A DNA stretch of 43,721 bases from Bacillota bacterium (GTDB lineage Bacteria; Bacillota; Sulfobacillia; Sulfobacillales; Sulfobacillaceae): the NCBI GenBank assembly GCA_023475835.1, contig JAMCVM010000089.1, forward strand, positions 1 to 43,721. Direction: 5' to 3'. Both the position numbers and the translations under genes were made by a program. Under the pieces are notes generated by a model, which made no database searches, had not been told where the DNA came from, and was given only the letters and a program-made list of their open reading frames with translations. Shown in pieces: positions 24,209 through 33,195 of this stretch (the stretch's first letter is position 1; each line of letters starts with the position of its first letter).

Positions 24209-25114
24209 TTGACCCTAAAAGCCACGAGCCTTCGCATCTTAGCCAGTGTGCTGCTCGGTCTAGGTCTCAGTGCCTGCGGTGCCCAATCCAACACCCACGA
24301 AAGAGCCACCACGATCACCGTAAATATCGGCCGTACGGGTCCGTTGGCTCAAATCCCCTTAGACCTCGCCCAATCGCTGGGTCTTTTTCATCAACAAGGC
24401 ATCCAAGTCCTGATTAGCCAACACCCGCCATCTGATATTGTCATTGGCCCAGCCGGCCGTCGCTGGCCTATCTACGGGGTGATCGGCCAAGGCATCAATG
24501 GCTTGGTGGTGTCTCCTGAACCCGATCCCGGCTTTCGCCTGGCCGGACTCGAACAAGTGCCCATCGCCTATCCCCAAAGCCAGCCCAGTTTGGCCTGGGC
24601 ATTTCGCGGATTGATGCGTACTCATGCCGTCAGGGATACCCTGTTGGAACCTCTGGGTACCGAGGCGATAATCCGGCTGTGGCAGGCACATCACCTCGCT
24701 TATGTGCTAGTCGACGCTGCTCTATGGCAGCGCCTCCATCGCACCGATCCATCAGCGACTCTCTTAGCGGTGCTGTCAGCCTCCATGGGGCCGATGCCAA
24801 CCGTCACAGTGAGCGGACAGAACCGGAGTTTGCCTCAGTTTCTAGCGGCCCTTAATCTCAGCCTGTGGTACCTAACCACCCACCGCCCCAAAAATATCCT
24901 GCCACTGCTGCCACGTCGTTTGCGCACCCCTCAAACTCGGTTGTTCATTCAATTGGCCGAACGTTATCAGTGGTATGCTGCCAGCACCGTCCCGACGCGT
25001 CAAGATTACCAGCGCGGCGTCCTGTTTTGGCGCACGCTGGGTGTAAAATGGCCCGATTACTATCGTGCGGTGGACACCAGGCCCTCATTGGTTGCCCTGT
25101 CGCTGACACCCTGA
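24209..25114 (+). CDS. Orphan substrate-binding lipoprotein (SsuA/THI5-like)
   Basis: A 301-residue protein with a lipoprotein signal: hydrophobic stretch 8-20 and lipobox LSAC with C23. The mature part starts ITVNIGRTGPLAQIPLDLAQSLGLFHQQGIQVLI, the pattern of NMT1/THI5/SsuA binding proteins of ABC importers for sulfonates, nitrate or thiamine precursors. The usual glycine-rich ligand loops are poorly kept, so the ligand is unknown. The TTG start at 24209 has AAGGGG about nine bases upstream. No permease or ATPase gene is next to it. Its 3' end overlaps the convergent GNAT gene by 55 bases. Confidence 0.8.
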   Translation: MTLKATSLRILASVLLGLGLSACGAQSNTHERATTITVNIGRTGPLAQIPLDLAQSLGLFHQQGIQVLISQHPPSDIVIGPAGRRWPIYGVIGQGINGLVVSPEPDPGFRLAGLEQVPIAYPQSQPSLAWAFRGLMRTHAVRDTLLEPLGTEAIIRLWQAHHLAYVLVDAALWQRLHRTDPSATLLAVLSASMGPMPTVTVSGQNRSLPQFLAALNLSLWYLTTHRPKNILPLLPRRLRTPQTRLFIQLAERYQWYAASTVPTRQDYQRGVLFWRTLGVKWPDYYRAVDTRPSLVALSLTP

Positions 25115-25632
25115 CTCGATGAGACAAGGTTCAGCCGCATCAAGACCAGATTCTGTCGTCCTTGCAAACGGCCAGTCGCCGACAATCTTCCCACTTTGCG
25201 AAATCCTACCTTGCGGTAGGAATGAATGGCGCGCACATTTTTTTCTGACACTCTCAGATATAAAGACTTAAGGCCTAACTGTTCGGAAGCTACGTTCGCC
25301 ATCTCGGTCAAAGCTTCCGTGCCAAACCCCCGATTCCAGTAGGTTTTGTCGCCAATGGCGATGCGCAACTCTGCTTCTCGCGCCCTCCAGGACACGTTTT
25401 CTAATTCGATATCTCCAATTAAACGGCCTTCGTTATCCACAATCGCCACCGCCAATCGCGAACGATCTCGTTCGACAGCGGTCCACCACCCTGTCATTTC
25501 CTCGTCCGCGTCAAACTTACGTCCGGTCAGTTGTTGCAATTCGGGGTCGCTGTCCCACTCCCTCAATATGTCCAAATCGTCTTGCCTAAGCGACCGAATT
25601 CGTTTCTCGTCCCCGGTCAAAGTAATGATCAT
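25060..25632 (-). CDS. GNAT N-acetyltransferase, RimJ/RimL-like
   Basis: A 190-residue acetyltransferase. It opens with IRSLRQDDLDILREW, has the acetyl-CoA loop KTYWNRGFGTEAL (R-G-x-G-x-E type) near residues 95-107 and the SLYLRVSEKNVRAIHSYRKVGF motif typical of the RimL branch. The target may be a ribosomal protein N terminus or a small amine; it cannot be told from sequence. ATG at 25632 with GAGGTGA upstream. The 260-base gap to the next gene is a divergent promoter region in which I see no clear boxes. Confidence 0.88.
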   Translation of the reverse strand: MIITLTGDEKRIRSLRQDDLDILREWDSDPELQQLTGRKFDADEEMTGWWTAVERDRSRLAVAIVDNEGRLIGDIELENVSWRAREAELRIAIGDKTYWNRGFGTEALTEMANVASEQLGLKSLYLRVSEKNVRAIHSYRKVGFRKVGRLSATGRLQGRQNLVLMRLNLVSSSQGVSDRATNEGLVSTAR

Positions 25633-25892
25633 TATGGTTTCACCTCACCAGTTGTCCGCGTACCGCTCGCCTGATTTCGACATCAAAGCGGCCAATTCCT
25701 GTCGATGAACCAGGGTAGGTATTGGAAACAATGGGATCGTCGCCAACCGATTGTAGCGATCTTTCCTCTATTTTAGGGTCTCCGAGAAATTTGGTGTCTC
25801 AATGTCCTTATTCAGTTGGAAAGCTAGCAGGAATTTTGCCCTAGGCTCCGAATAGATCCGATCGATTGCCAATATGCACTGGGAGGCTCACG

Positions 25893-27500
25893 ATGGCGAA
25901 TAAACTTGGAAGTATTACCGCAGCGGGAATTTTGTCGCTCTCGCTTATGGGCTATGGTGCGCTGGCCAGTGCTCATGTAGTGCCCACCGCGGTCACTCCG
26001 TCGGGCACACTGGTAGAGGCCATTTCCCAAAACCCGGATAATTTAACTCCTGGCATGGGCTCATTGGCCGCCGATGACGGGCCCTCGAGTCTGATGAATG
26101 TCTCTCTGGTACGGTTGACCACTGCTGACCAGTTTGTCGGCGAATTAGCGACCAATTGGACGATCGCCGACCACGGGCTGAAATACACCTTTAATTTGAA
26201 TCCTGCCGCCAAGTGGTCGGATGGCCAACCGCTCACATCGGCTGATGTGGTGTATTCTTGGCACTATTACACCAATCCTAAAATCCAACTTACCTACGTC
26301 ACCGGATGGAGCGATGTGGCGAGTGTAGTGGCTAACGGCCCGCATCAAGTGATCTTCACCCTGTCTCACGCCTATGCGCCCTTCATGTCAAGCGTAGCGT
26401 TAGCGAGTATCGTTCCCGAACACGTATTCTCAAAATGGACGGTATCTCAGTTAAACCACGGCTATTACGATGCGCACTCGGTAGTCGCTGGGCCTTATGT
26501 TCTGCAGTCATGGGTCCCCGACCAGCAACTCACCTATGTTCCCAATCCCAATTGGTGGGGGCCGCCAGTGCATATTAAGAAAATCGTCTTCAGCGTCATT
26601 CCCAATCAGGACACGCAGTTCAACGACTTGTTAGCGGGCGACCTGACCATGGCTTCCGTGCCGCCCCAAGATCTGTCGCAGATGAGCCAACTCAAAGGCA
26701 AAGATCGGGTCATCGAGCCGCTTTCCGCCACCTACGACCAGATTACGCCAATTGAGGTCGGTTTCTTAAAGGACGTGCGGGTACGGCAAGCGCTCAATTT
26801 GGCTACCCCGAAGCAGCAAATTGTTAAGTACATCATGAAGGGTCAGGCTGAGGTGGCTTTTGGAGACCAGGTGCCTGGAGGCTACTGGTACGATCCCCAC
26901 TTGCATGCACCGTCGTTCAATCTCACCCAAGCCGCTAAAATACTGAAAGAAGATGGGTTTACCAAGGGTAAGGGAGGCTGGCTGTACAAAGACGGCAAGG
27001 AGTTGGCCGTGCCCATTTGGGCCCTTTCCAACGATCCTACGGATGACAATATTGAGCAGGTGGTGTCTGCAGAATGGGAGAAGATTGGGGTCTATGCTCC
27101 GGTTCACACCGCGGGCGCTGCCCTCTTGTTTGGTGCCAAGGGTCCGCAGTTCAACGGCAAAATGGAAGCCTTGATCTTCTCTTGGGGTCAAGGCGTCTTT
27201 CCGGACGATACTATCGACTTCAACTCGGCGTACGCCGTGACCTCGCCGACGTCTCCAGGGGAGAATGTCGAGCGCTACGACAATCCTTTGATGAACAAGC
27301 TGACCGTCGAAGGCACGACCTTTACATCTAACCTGAAACGCCGCCAAGTCTATTGGGACATCCAAAAGTTGGAAATCCAAACCGTCCCCATCATTTTTCT
27401 CTTCTGGGACAAATCTGATTTTGCGTATTCGGTGCACCTCAAAGGCTATGACCAAACCACGTTTGCTACCAATCCGGTCTGGGATTGGTCCCTCCAATAA
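25893..27500 (+). CDS. Oligopeptide/dipeptide ABC transporter substrate-binding protein
   Basis: A 535-residue family 5 extracellular binding protein. The signal peptide (about 1-31, ITAAGILSLSLMGYGALASA) has no lipobox Cys. The mature part shows LVEAISQNPDNLTPG, the family block WSDGQPLTSADVVYSWHYY and later FLKDVRVRQALNLATPKQQIV. It should deliver peptides or a similar solute (nickel and sugars are also known for the family) to the permeases that follow. GGGAGG at 25881-25886 sets the start at the ATG at 25893. A stem-loop separates it from the permease genes. Confidence 0.93.
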   Translation: MANKLGSITAAGILSLSLMGYGALASAHVVPTAVTPSGTLVEAISQNPDNLTPGMGSLAADDGPSSLMNVSLVRLTTADQFVGELATNWTIADHGLKYTFNLNPAAKWSDGQPLTSADVVYSWHYYTNPKIQLTYVTGWSDVASVVANGPHQVIFTLSHAYAPFMSSVALASIVPEHVFSKWTVSQLNHGYYDAHSVVAGPYVLQSWVPDQQLTYVPNPNWWGPPVHIKKIVFSVIPNQDTQFNDLLAGDLTMASVPPQDLSQMSQLKGKDRVIEPLSATYDQITPIEVGFLKDVRVRQALNLATPKQQIVKYIMKGQAEVAFGDQVPGGYWYDPHLHAPSFNLTQAAKILKEDGFTKGKGGWLYKDGKELAVPIWALSNDPTDDNIEQVVSAEWEKIGVYAPVHTAGAALLFGAKGPQFNGKMEALIFSWGQGVFPDDTIDFNSAYAVTSPTSPGENVERYDNPLMNKLTVEGTTFTSNLKRRQVYWDIQKLEIQTVPIIFLFWDKSDFAYSVHLKGYDQTTFATNPVWDWSLQ

Positions 27501-27507
27501 ATCGCGG

Positions 27508-27541
27508 TCGGATTCGGGAGAACCTGTTCCCCCGAATCCGA
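27508..27541 (+). terminator. Intergenic stem-loop, partial terminator or mRNA stabiliser
   Basis: A perfect 11-bp stem (27508-27518 with 27531-27541) and a 12-base loop lie 8 bases after the binding-protein gene, with no U-run. Such hairpins keep binding-protein mRNA more abundant than the permease mRNA. Confidence 0.65.
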
Positions 27542-27568
27542 TTGACTGTCCTAAAATTAGGAGGTCTC

Positions 27569-28522
27569 ATGTCTCGATATATTCTGCAACGCGTGCTTGA
27601 GGCCTTGCCGTTGCTGTTGTTGATTACGATCGTGACCTACTTTTTGATGAATTTGGCCCCTGGAGGGCCGCTGGCCGTCTATTTGCATAATCCTAAAGTC
27701 ACGCCAGCCACGTTGCACCGGCTCTCGATCCAACTGGGGCTTAATCAACCCTGGTATGCGCGCTACTTTTCTTGGCTGTGGGCGCTTTTGCACGGAAACT
27801 GGGGTTATAGTTACTTTTCCGGACAATCGGTCATCTCGCTGATTGGTCAGCGTCTACCCAACACTCTGATTTTGATGGGCTCTTCCTTTTTGATTGCGCT
27901 GGTCATTGGCATCCCTCTTGGGGTATATGTCGCCACCCATCAATACTCTTTTCAAGATCACGCCTTTTCCTTTCTGTCATTCTTTGCTTGGGCCATGCCC
28001 AGCTTCTTTTTTGGCCTGCTTTTACAAACCCTGTTTGCGGTCAAGTTGGGCTGGTTCCCGGTATCTGGAATGTACTCGGTGTACGCGCCCCCTAGCCTGA
28101 TTGAGTTGTTATGGCATTTGGTCCTGCCCGCGACGGTCTTAGGCTTAGGGAGTCTGGCAGGATGGAGCCGATATATGCGCAGCGGCATTTTGGAGGTCAT
28201 TCGCCAAGATTATGTCAGAACCGCGCGCGCTAAAGGGTTAAACGAACGCACGGTAATTTGGAAACACGCGTTCAAAAACGCGTTGTTACCCATCGTCACG
28301 ATTTTGGGCTTGGATCTTCCTGGATTTTTTGGCGGAGCCGTGATTACCGAAGAAATTTTCGCCTGGCCAGGCATGGGCCGTTTGTTTTTAAGCGCCCTCA
28401 ACAACCGCGACTACCCCGTGGAAATGGCCGGTCTCTTAATTAGTGCAGTCCTCTTGGTCGTGGGCAATTTGCTCGCCGACCTGGCCTATAGTTTTCTCGA
28501 TCCGCGGATTCAATATCGGTAG
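27569..28522 (+). CDS. ABC transporter permease, DppB/OppB type
   Basis: A 317-residue membrane protein with six helices. It starts MSRYILQRVLEALPLLLLITIVTYFL, the hallmark of DppB-type permeases. The EAA loop ARAKGLNERTVIWKHAFKNALLPIVT contacts the ATPase. The ATG at 27569 follows TAGGAGGT closely. It pairs with the DppC-type gene downstream. Confidence 0.95.
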   Translation: MSRYILQRVLEALPLLLLITIVTYFLMNLAPGGPLAVYLHNPKVTPATLHRLSIQLGLNQPWYARYFSWLWALLHGNWGYSYFSGQSVISLIGQRLPNTLILMGSSFLIALVIGIPLGVYVATHQYSFQDHAFSFLSFFAWAMPSFFFGLLLQTLFAVKLGWFPVSGMYSVYAPPSLIELLWHLVLPATVLGLGSLAGWSRYMRSGILEVIRQDYVRTARAKGLNERTVIWKHAFKNALLPIVTILGLDLPGFFGGAVITEEIFAWPGMGRLFLSALNNRDYPVEMAGLLISAVLLVVGNLLADLAYSFLDPRIQYR

Positions 28523-28623
28523 AAAGGGCCCACCGCGCCCCCGGCTCGTCTAGTCCCCTCGTCTCGCTCGAGCCAGTTGCGGATCCGGCGCCAGCGCCAT
28601 CATTTGTGAAGGAGGATAATCCG

Positions 28624-29541
28624 TTGGTCTTGACGCCCGAACCGAATCCCTCCCCAGAAGGGGATCGAGTCGCAAGCCCCCGACAAGGTGCGGGCTTTTT
28701 TCGACGGCTGTTTCGTCATCGTTTGGCCTTATTGGGCTTCATGGTATTAGCCATGATGGTCCTGGCATCGGTCTTCGCTCCCTTAATTACCCATCAGAGC
28801 CCGACTGAGCCTAACTTGTTCCAAACGCTGTTGCCACCCAGCGGGCAACATTGGCTCGGCACCGATGAACTGGGTCGAGACGTATTTACACGTCTTCTCT
28901 ATGGCGGCCGGGTTTCATTTATCGTCGGCGTCGCTTCAACCGCTATCGCCACCACCATGGGCACGGTCTACGGAGCCGTGTCTGGATTTTTCGGCGGCTG
29001 GACCGACCGTTTGATGATGCGGTTTGTCGATCTCATTTTGTCGTTTCCGGCCATTTTTCTCTTGCTAGTCGTCCTCAACCTGTTAGGCGGACAAGCATCG
29101 GTGCTGGTGATGGTGCTCTATCTAGGATTTTTTGGCTGGGGCGGATTGGCCCGAATTGTGCGCTCCCAAGTACTGTCGCTCAAGCACCAAGAATTTGTCG
29201 AGGCGGCCCGCGCTCTCGGATCGGGTCGTATGCGCCTTCTCTTTCGTCACGTCTTGCCCGGAGCGATGGCCCCGGTCTGGGTGTCCGCGGCCTTTGGCAT
29301 CGGCGGTAACATGCTGGCCGAAGCCTCGCTGGATTTCTTGGGCTTCGGCCTCTCCCCGGCGATTCCTTCATGGGGCAACATGCTAAGCTCGGCGCAAAAC
29401 TACATCGTGACCAACCCGATTATGATCTTGGCTCCGGGATTGACGATCACTATCGCCGTGGTCGCCATCAATTTTGTCGGCGATGGCCTTCGCGACGCTC
29501 TCGACCCGCGGTCTACTGCGGGAATGCAACGCATCGGATAA
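28624..29541 (+). CDS. ABC transporter permease, DppC/OppC type
   Basis: A 305-residue permease. A cytoplasmic head (PEPNPSPEGDRV) is followed by FFRRLFRHRLALLGFMVLAMMV and the HWLGTDELGRDVFTRLLYGGRVSF motif of DppC. The EAA loop is VEAARALGSGRMRLLFRHVLPGAMAPV. AAGGAGG (28609-28615) lies eight bases before a TTG at 28624; a GTG at 28606 would overlap the ribosome binding site. No DppD/DppF ATPase genes follow. Confidence 0.94.
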   Translation: MVLTPEPNPSPEGDRVASPRQGAGFFRRLFRHRLALLGFMVLAMMVLASVFAPLITHQSPTEPNLFQTLLPPSGQHWLGTDELGRDVFTRLLYGGRVSFIVGVASTAIATTMGTVYGAVSGFFGGWTDRLMMRFVDLILSFPAIFLLLVVLNLLGGQASVLVMVLYLGFFGWGGLARIVRSQVLSLKHQEFVEAARALGSGRMRLLFRHVLPGAMAPVWVSAAFGIGGNMLAEASLDFLGFGLSPAIPSWGNMLSSAQNYIVTNPIMILAPGLTITIAVVAINFVGDGLRDALDPRSTAGMQRIG

Positions 29542-29549
29542 GAGGCTTG

Positions 29550-29575
29550 ACCCTAGGGCCGAAATCTATTAGGGT
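29550..29575 (+). terminator. Weak stem-loop before the phosphatase gene
   Basis: ACCCTA (29550-29555) pairs with TAGGGT (29570-29575), followed by TTTAC. The second arm includes the AGGG that would serve as the ribosome binding site of the next gene, so it may be a weak terminator or a translation block. Confidence 0.35.
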
Positions 29576-29581
29576 TTTACT

Positions 29582-30205
29582 ATGGTAGCACGGGTTGCAC
29601 ACAAAGACTTATGGATCATCCGTCATGGGGAACCGGACGTTCCGATGAATTCCTGGAGAATAACCCGGGACGAATTTAATCACTATCTCCTCGCCTATGA
29701 TCAGGCGGGCCTGAGTCAGGCGGAGGCGGAGCGCCTTCGCCTGCAATACCAAGCGTATCCTCAGCCCGACCTGGTCTTGGCTTCGGATTTGCCGCGAGCC
29801 CTTGAGACCGCCAAATTGTACGCCCGAGGCACCCCGGTTTTTACCGATCCGGTCCTCCGCGAGGTCCCGGTAGAACTGCCGTCCCAGTCCACTTGGTTTC
29901 TCAATGGGAGATGGCCGAAGCGAGTGTGGTGGAGCTACCTTAGAGCCGCCTGGTTCCGCGGCTTGCAAGCAGAGTCGCCAGCGCTCAGTCGCAAACGGGC
30001 TCGGGCCGCGGTGGAGTTTATCGAGGCTCACCGCGGCCAATCCCGGCAAATGGCGGTGGTTTCCCACTCGGGCTTTTTGTTAATCGTGGTCAACCAACTG
30101 CATCGCCAACATCAGATTGCGGGGCCCTTCCTGCCTTCGATCGATTTTGGTCGGCCCACAGGCTACCAATGGCTAGGGAAGTTGCAATCCCAGGCCCATG
30201 ATTGA
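29582..30205 (+). CDS. Histidine phosphatase (phosphoglycerate mutase-like) family protein
   Basis: A 207-residue protein with the phosphohistidine signature IIRHGEPD (R14, H15, G16), SDLPRALETA with the second Arg, a catalytic Glu in LREVPVELP and VVSHSGFLLIV with the second His. These are acid-phosphatase or phosphosugar/cofactor phosphatases; the substrate is unknown. It has only a weak ribosome binding site. Its 3' end overlaps the convergent engB gene by 33 bases. Confidence 0.88.
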   Translation: MVARVAHKDLWIIRHGEPDVPMNSWRITRDEFNHYLLAYDQAGLSQAEAERLRLQYQAYPQPDLVLASDLPRALETAKLYARGTPVFTDPVLREVPVELPSQSTWFLNGRWPKRVWWSYLRAAWFRGLQAESPALSRKRARAAVEFIEAHRGQSRQMAVVSHSGFLLIVVNQLHRQHQIAGPFLPSIDFGRPTGYQWLGKLQSQAHD

Positions 30206-30766
30206 GGCCTGAACGGCTGTGAGCCCCTCCCCGGTTTTGGCTGACACCATCATCACCGGCCGCTGATACGCCTCCTGCAGTCGCTTGAGGCGTATTGCCT
30301 GTTCGCTCCGATTGAGCTTGTCCATCTTATTGGCCACAATGACCAACAAGCGGTTGGATGCATCAGCCCAGGCCACCACCATCGCTTCGTCTGGCTCAGG
30401 ATCGCGTCGGCAGTCTTGAATCAATACTCCGCCCAACAACTGCTGACGGGTGGTCAGATAGGTTTCCACCGCCTGGCCAAAACGTTCCCGTTCCTGCTTG
30501 GATACCTTGGCATAGCCAAATCCCGGTAGATCTACGAGATACCAAGCGGGCATGGCATAAAAGTGAATACGAACGGTTTTGCCCGGGCTAGCGCTCGAAT
30601 GGGCAATTTTTCGCTTCACTAAGGTGTTAATTAACGAGGATTTTCCAGAATTCGACCGTCCCATAAAGGCAATTTCGGGCCAGGTCCCTGAAGGCATCTC
30701 ACCTACCTCCAGAGCGGAGGCAGCGAGAGTGCCTACCGTAGGCTTATCCGGCTTATGACGAGCCAT
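30173..30766 (-). CDS. engB: Ribosome biogenesis GTPase EngB (YsxC)
   Basis: A 197-residue TRAFAC GTPase for late 50S assembly. G1 is [13 protein letters not shown]3 [11 protein letters not shown]4 NKMDK and G5 VSAKTGEG. The ATG at 30766 is six bases after GGAGG and lies within the end of lon, overlapping it by 14 bases, so expression is coupled. The order lonA-engB is as in B. subtilis. Confidence 0.96.
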   Translation of the reverse strand: MARHKPDKPTVGTLAASALEVGEMPSGTWPEIAFMGRSNSGKSSLINTLVKRKIAHSSASPGKTVRIHFYAMPAWYLVDLPGFGYAKVSKQERERFGQAVETYLTTRQQLLGGVLIQDCRRDPEPDEAMVVAWADASNRLLVIVANKMDKLNRSEQAIRLKRLQEAYQRPVMMVSAKTGEGLTAVQASIMGLGLQLP

Positions 30767-33080
30767 GCATTCCCTCCACATTCAGCGCGAGATGCAACAC
30801 CTTATCTAATGTATCCACCCAATGGATCGAAAGATCCCGCACGATGTTTTCGGGGATATCTTCCAAATCGGGCTCGTTATCCTCGGGCAGAATCAACATC
30901 CTAATGCCGGCACGATGCGCCGCCAAGGTTTTCTCCTTAATCCCGCCGACCGGCAACACCCGGCCGCGAAGGGTAATCTCGCCAGTCATCGCCACCTCCG
31001 AAGCCACGGGAATCTTGGTCAACGCGGAAATGATCGCGGTAGCGATGGCAATCCCGGCCGAAGGCCCGTCCTTGGGAATGGCCCCCTCTGGCACGTGCAC
31101 GTGGACATCGACATGTTCATGAAAGTCTTCGGCCACCCCCAATTCGCTGGTATGGGCGCGAATGTAGCTAAAGGCGGCTTGCGCGGACTCCTGCATCACG
31201 TCACCGAGCTTCCCGGTTAAACTCAATTTACCCCGGCCAGGCATGGTCGTAACCTCGATAGGCATCACATCGCCTCCGGCCTCCGTAACCGCCAGCCCGG
31301 TCACAGTGCCCACCAGGGCGCCTTCCAGAGCCGCCTGGTGCCTAACCTTAACCCGTCCCAAATAATGATCGACGCGGTTCTTGCTAATCCGCACCGGAAA
31401 GGTTGTCGCCCGCCCCTGCAAGATCTCCCTCGCCACCTTGCGCAAAATGGCCTCTAACTGCCGTTCTAGCTGGCGTACCCCGGCTTCCCGGGTATAACCT
31501 CGAATCACGGCAGCCAAAGCATTATCGCTAATCTGCACTTGATCCTCACCTAAGCCGTGGGCATCCCGCTGCTTTGGCCATAAGTGCTTTCTCGCTATTT
31601 CGCGCTTCTCCTCTTCGGTATACCCAGGTAAAGAAATGACCTCCATCCGATCCAACAACGGGGCCGGGATGGTATGAGCCACATTCGCGGTCGTAATAAA
31701 CATCACTTGAGAGAGATCGACGGGAATTTCAATAAAATGGTCAGAGAAATGCGCGTTTTGCTCCGGGTCGAGCACTTCCAACAAGGCGGCTGCCGGATCG
31801 CCGCGAAAGTCCTGAGCCATCTTGTCCACTTCATCCAAGAGGAACAAGGGATTTCTTGATCCAGATTGCCTGAGCGCCTGGATGATTCGGCCCGGCATCG
31901 CCCCGACATAGGTACGCCGATGACCGCGAATCTCCGCTTCATCCCGCACACCACCGAGCGAAACCCGAGCAAACTGCCGCCCAGTAGCCTCCGCAATCGA
32001 CTGAGCCAACGACGTCTTGCCCACACCGGGCGGTCCAACCAGACACAAAATCGGCCCCTTCAAACTTTTTGACATCTGACGAACGGCTAGGTATTCTAAG
32101 ATTCGTTCCTTCACCCGATCTAATCCGTAATGCTGACTGGCTAAAATCGCTTCGGCCTCATCCAAATCCAAGCGTTCTGACGTGGCCACGTCCCACGGCA
32201 GGGACAAAATCCAGTCCACGTAATTGCGAACGACCACGGCTTCCGCCGACATCGCGGGCATTTTGGCCATGCGCTCAATCTCCCGGGTCACTTTGTCTCG
32301 GGTTGCCTCGGGCAAGTCGGTGAGGGCGGCTAGGCGGTCTCGGAATTCCTGGATCTCATCTTCTACCTCTTCCGATTCCCCTAGCTCTTTTTGAATAGCC
32401 TTTAACTGTTCCCTCAAATAGTATTCCTTTTGGGTACGTTCCATCTGTTTTCGCACCCGAATGTTAATCCGCTTCTCGACCTCCAAGAGGTCAATTTGAT
32501 GAGAGAGCAGATCGGAGACCCGGGTCAAACGGTCATTCACCGAAAACGCTTCCAATATGTCCTGCTTGTCTTGGGTCCGCACATCGAGATAGCTGGTGAT
32601 GGTGTCGGCCAAGCGTCCGGCGTCATCCAAATTCATGCTCAAAGACGCCTCGCCGGGCATCCGGCTGGCACTTTTCACATACTGTTCGAAAAGCTGAACG
32701 GTTAAATGCATGAGCGCTTCGGTCTCGGTATCAAAGGTGTCGTCTTCCTCCACCTCTTCCACCAAGGCCTGCAAATAACCTTCGGCTTCGTGAATTTCAG
32801 AAATCCGAGCCCGGCGATGTCCCTCTACCACCACTTTGGATCCACCGCTGGGCATTTTCAGCAATTGTTTGACCTCGCCGACAATACCGACCGGATATAG
32901 GTCGGTGGGCCCAGGATTATCCAGGCGCGTCTCTCGTTGGGCCACAAACACCAACTGGCGATCATGCAACATGGCAGCTTCCAGGGCAGTCAAACTCTTT
33001 TCCCGCCCCACCTCCAACGGCACCACCATCGACGGAAAGACTAACACCCCTCGCAAGGGCAACAGCGGTAATGCGGTCAT
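30753..33080 (-). CDS. lon: ATP-dependent protease LonA
   Basis: A 775-residue Lon with all parts: N-terminal substrate domain ([23 protein letters not shown]), coiled coil, AAA+ module with [15 protein letters not shown] and LLDEVDKM, and the Ser-Lys protease domain with [14 protein letters not shown] and the catalytic Lys in [15 protein letters not shown]. It degrades misfolded and regulatory proteins. GGGAGG is seven bases before the ATG at 33080; an in-frame start 24 bases earlier lacks such a site. Confidence 0.98.
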   Translation of the reverse strand: MTALPLLPLRGVLVFPSMVVPLEVGREKSLTALEAAMLHDRQLVFVAQRETRLDNPGPTDLYPVGIVGEVKQLLKMPSGGSKVVVEGHRRARISEIHEAEGYLQALVEEVEEDDTFDTETEALMHLTVQLFEQYVKSASRMPGEASLSMNLDDAGRLADTITSYLDVRTQDKQDILEAFSVNDRLTRVSDLLSHQIDLLEVEKRINIRVRKQMERTQKEYYLREQLKAIQKELGESEEVEDEIQEFRDRLAALTDLPEATRDKVTREIERMAKMPAMSAEAVVVRNYVDWILSLPWDVATSERLDLDEAEAILASQHYGLDRVKERILEYLAVRQMSKSLKGPILCLVGPPGVGKTSLAQSIAEATGRQFARVSLGGVRDEAEIRGHRRTYVGAMPGRIIQALRQSGSRNPLFLLDEVDKMAQDFRGDPAAALLEVLDPEQNAHFSDHFIEIPVDLSQVMFITTANVAHTIPAPLLDRMEVISLPGYTEEEKREIARKHLWPKQRDAHGLGEDQVQISDNALAAVIRGYTREAGVRQLERQLEAILRKVAREILQGRATTFPVRISKNRVDHYLGRVKVRHQAALEGALVGTVTGLAVTEAGGDVMPIEVTTMPGRGKLSLTGKLGDVMQESAQAAFSYIRAHTSELGVAEDFHEHVDVHVHVPEGAIPKDGPSAGIAIATAIISALTKIPVASEVAMTGEITLRGRVLPVGGIKEKTLAAHRAGIRMLILPEDNEPDLEDIPENIVRDLSIHWVDTLDKVLHLALNVEGMHGSS

Positions 33081-33113
33081 CCCGATGCCTCCCTTCGCTG
33101 TCAACCTTTCTCA

Positions 33114-33142
33114 ATCGTACTCTGGATTCGCCTAAGAGGCAA
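33114..33142 (-). promoter_or_regulatory. Probable SigA promoter of lonA
   Basis: TTGCCT (33137-33142, minus strand) and TACGAT (33114-33119) are 17 bases apart, about 35 bases before the lonA start. Both boxes keep the key bases but are not full consensus. Confidence 0.5.
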
Positions 33143-33195
33143 AGACTCGGGAAAAGAACCCCGTGCCCTGGGCTGAGCCTATCTCCGCTCCCCCA

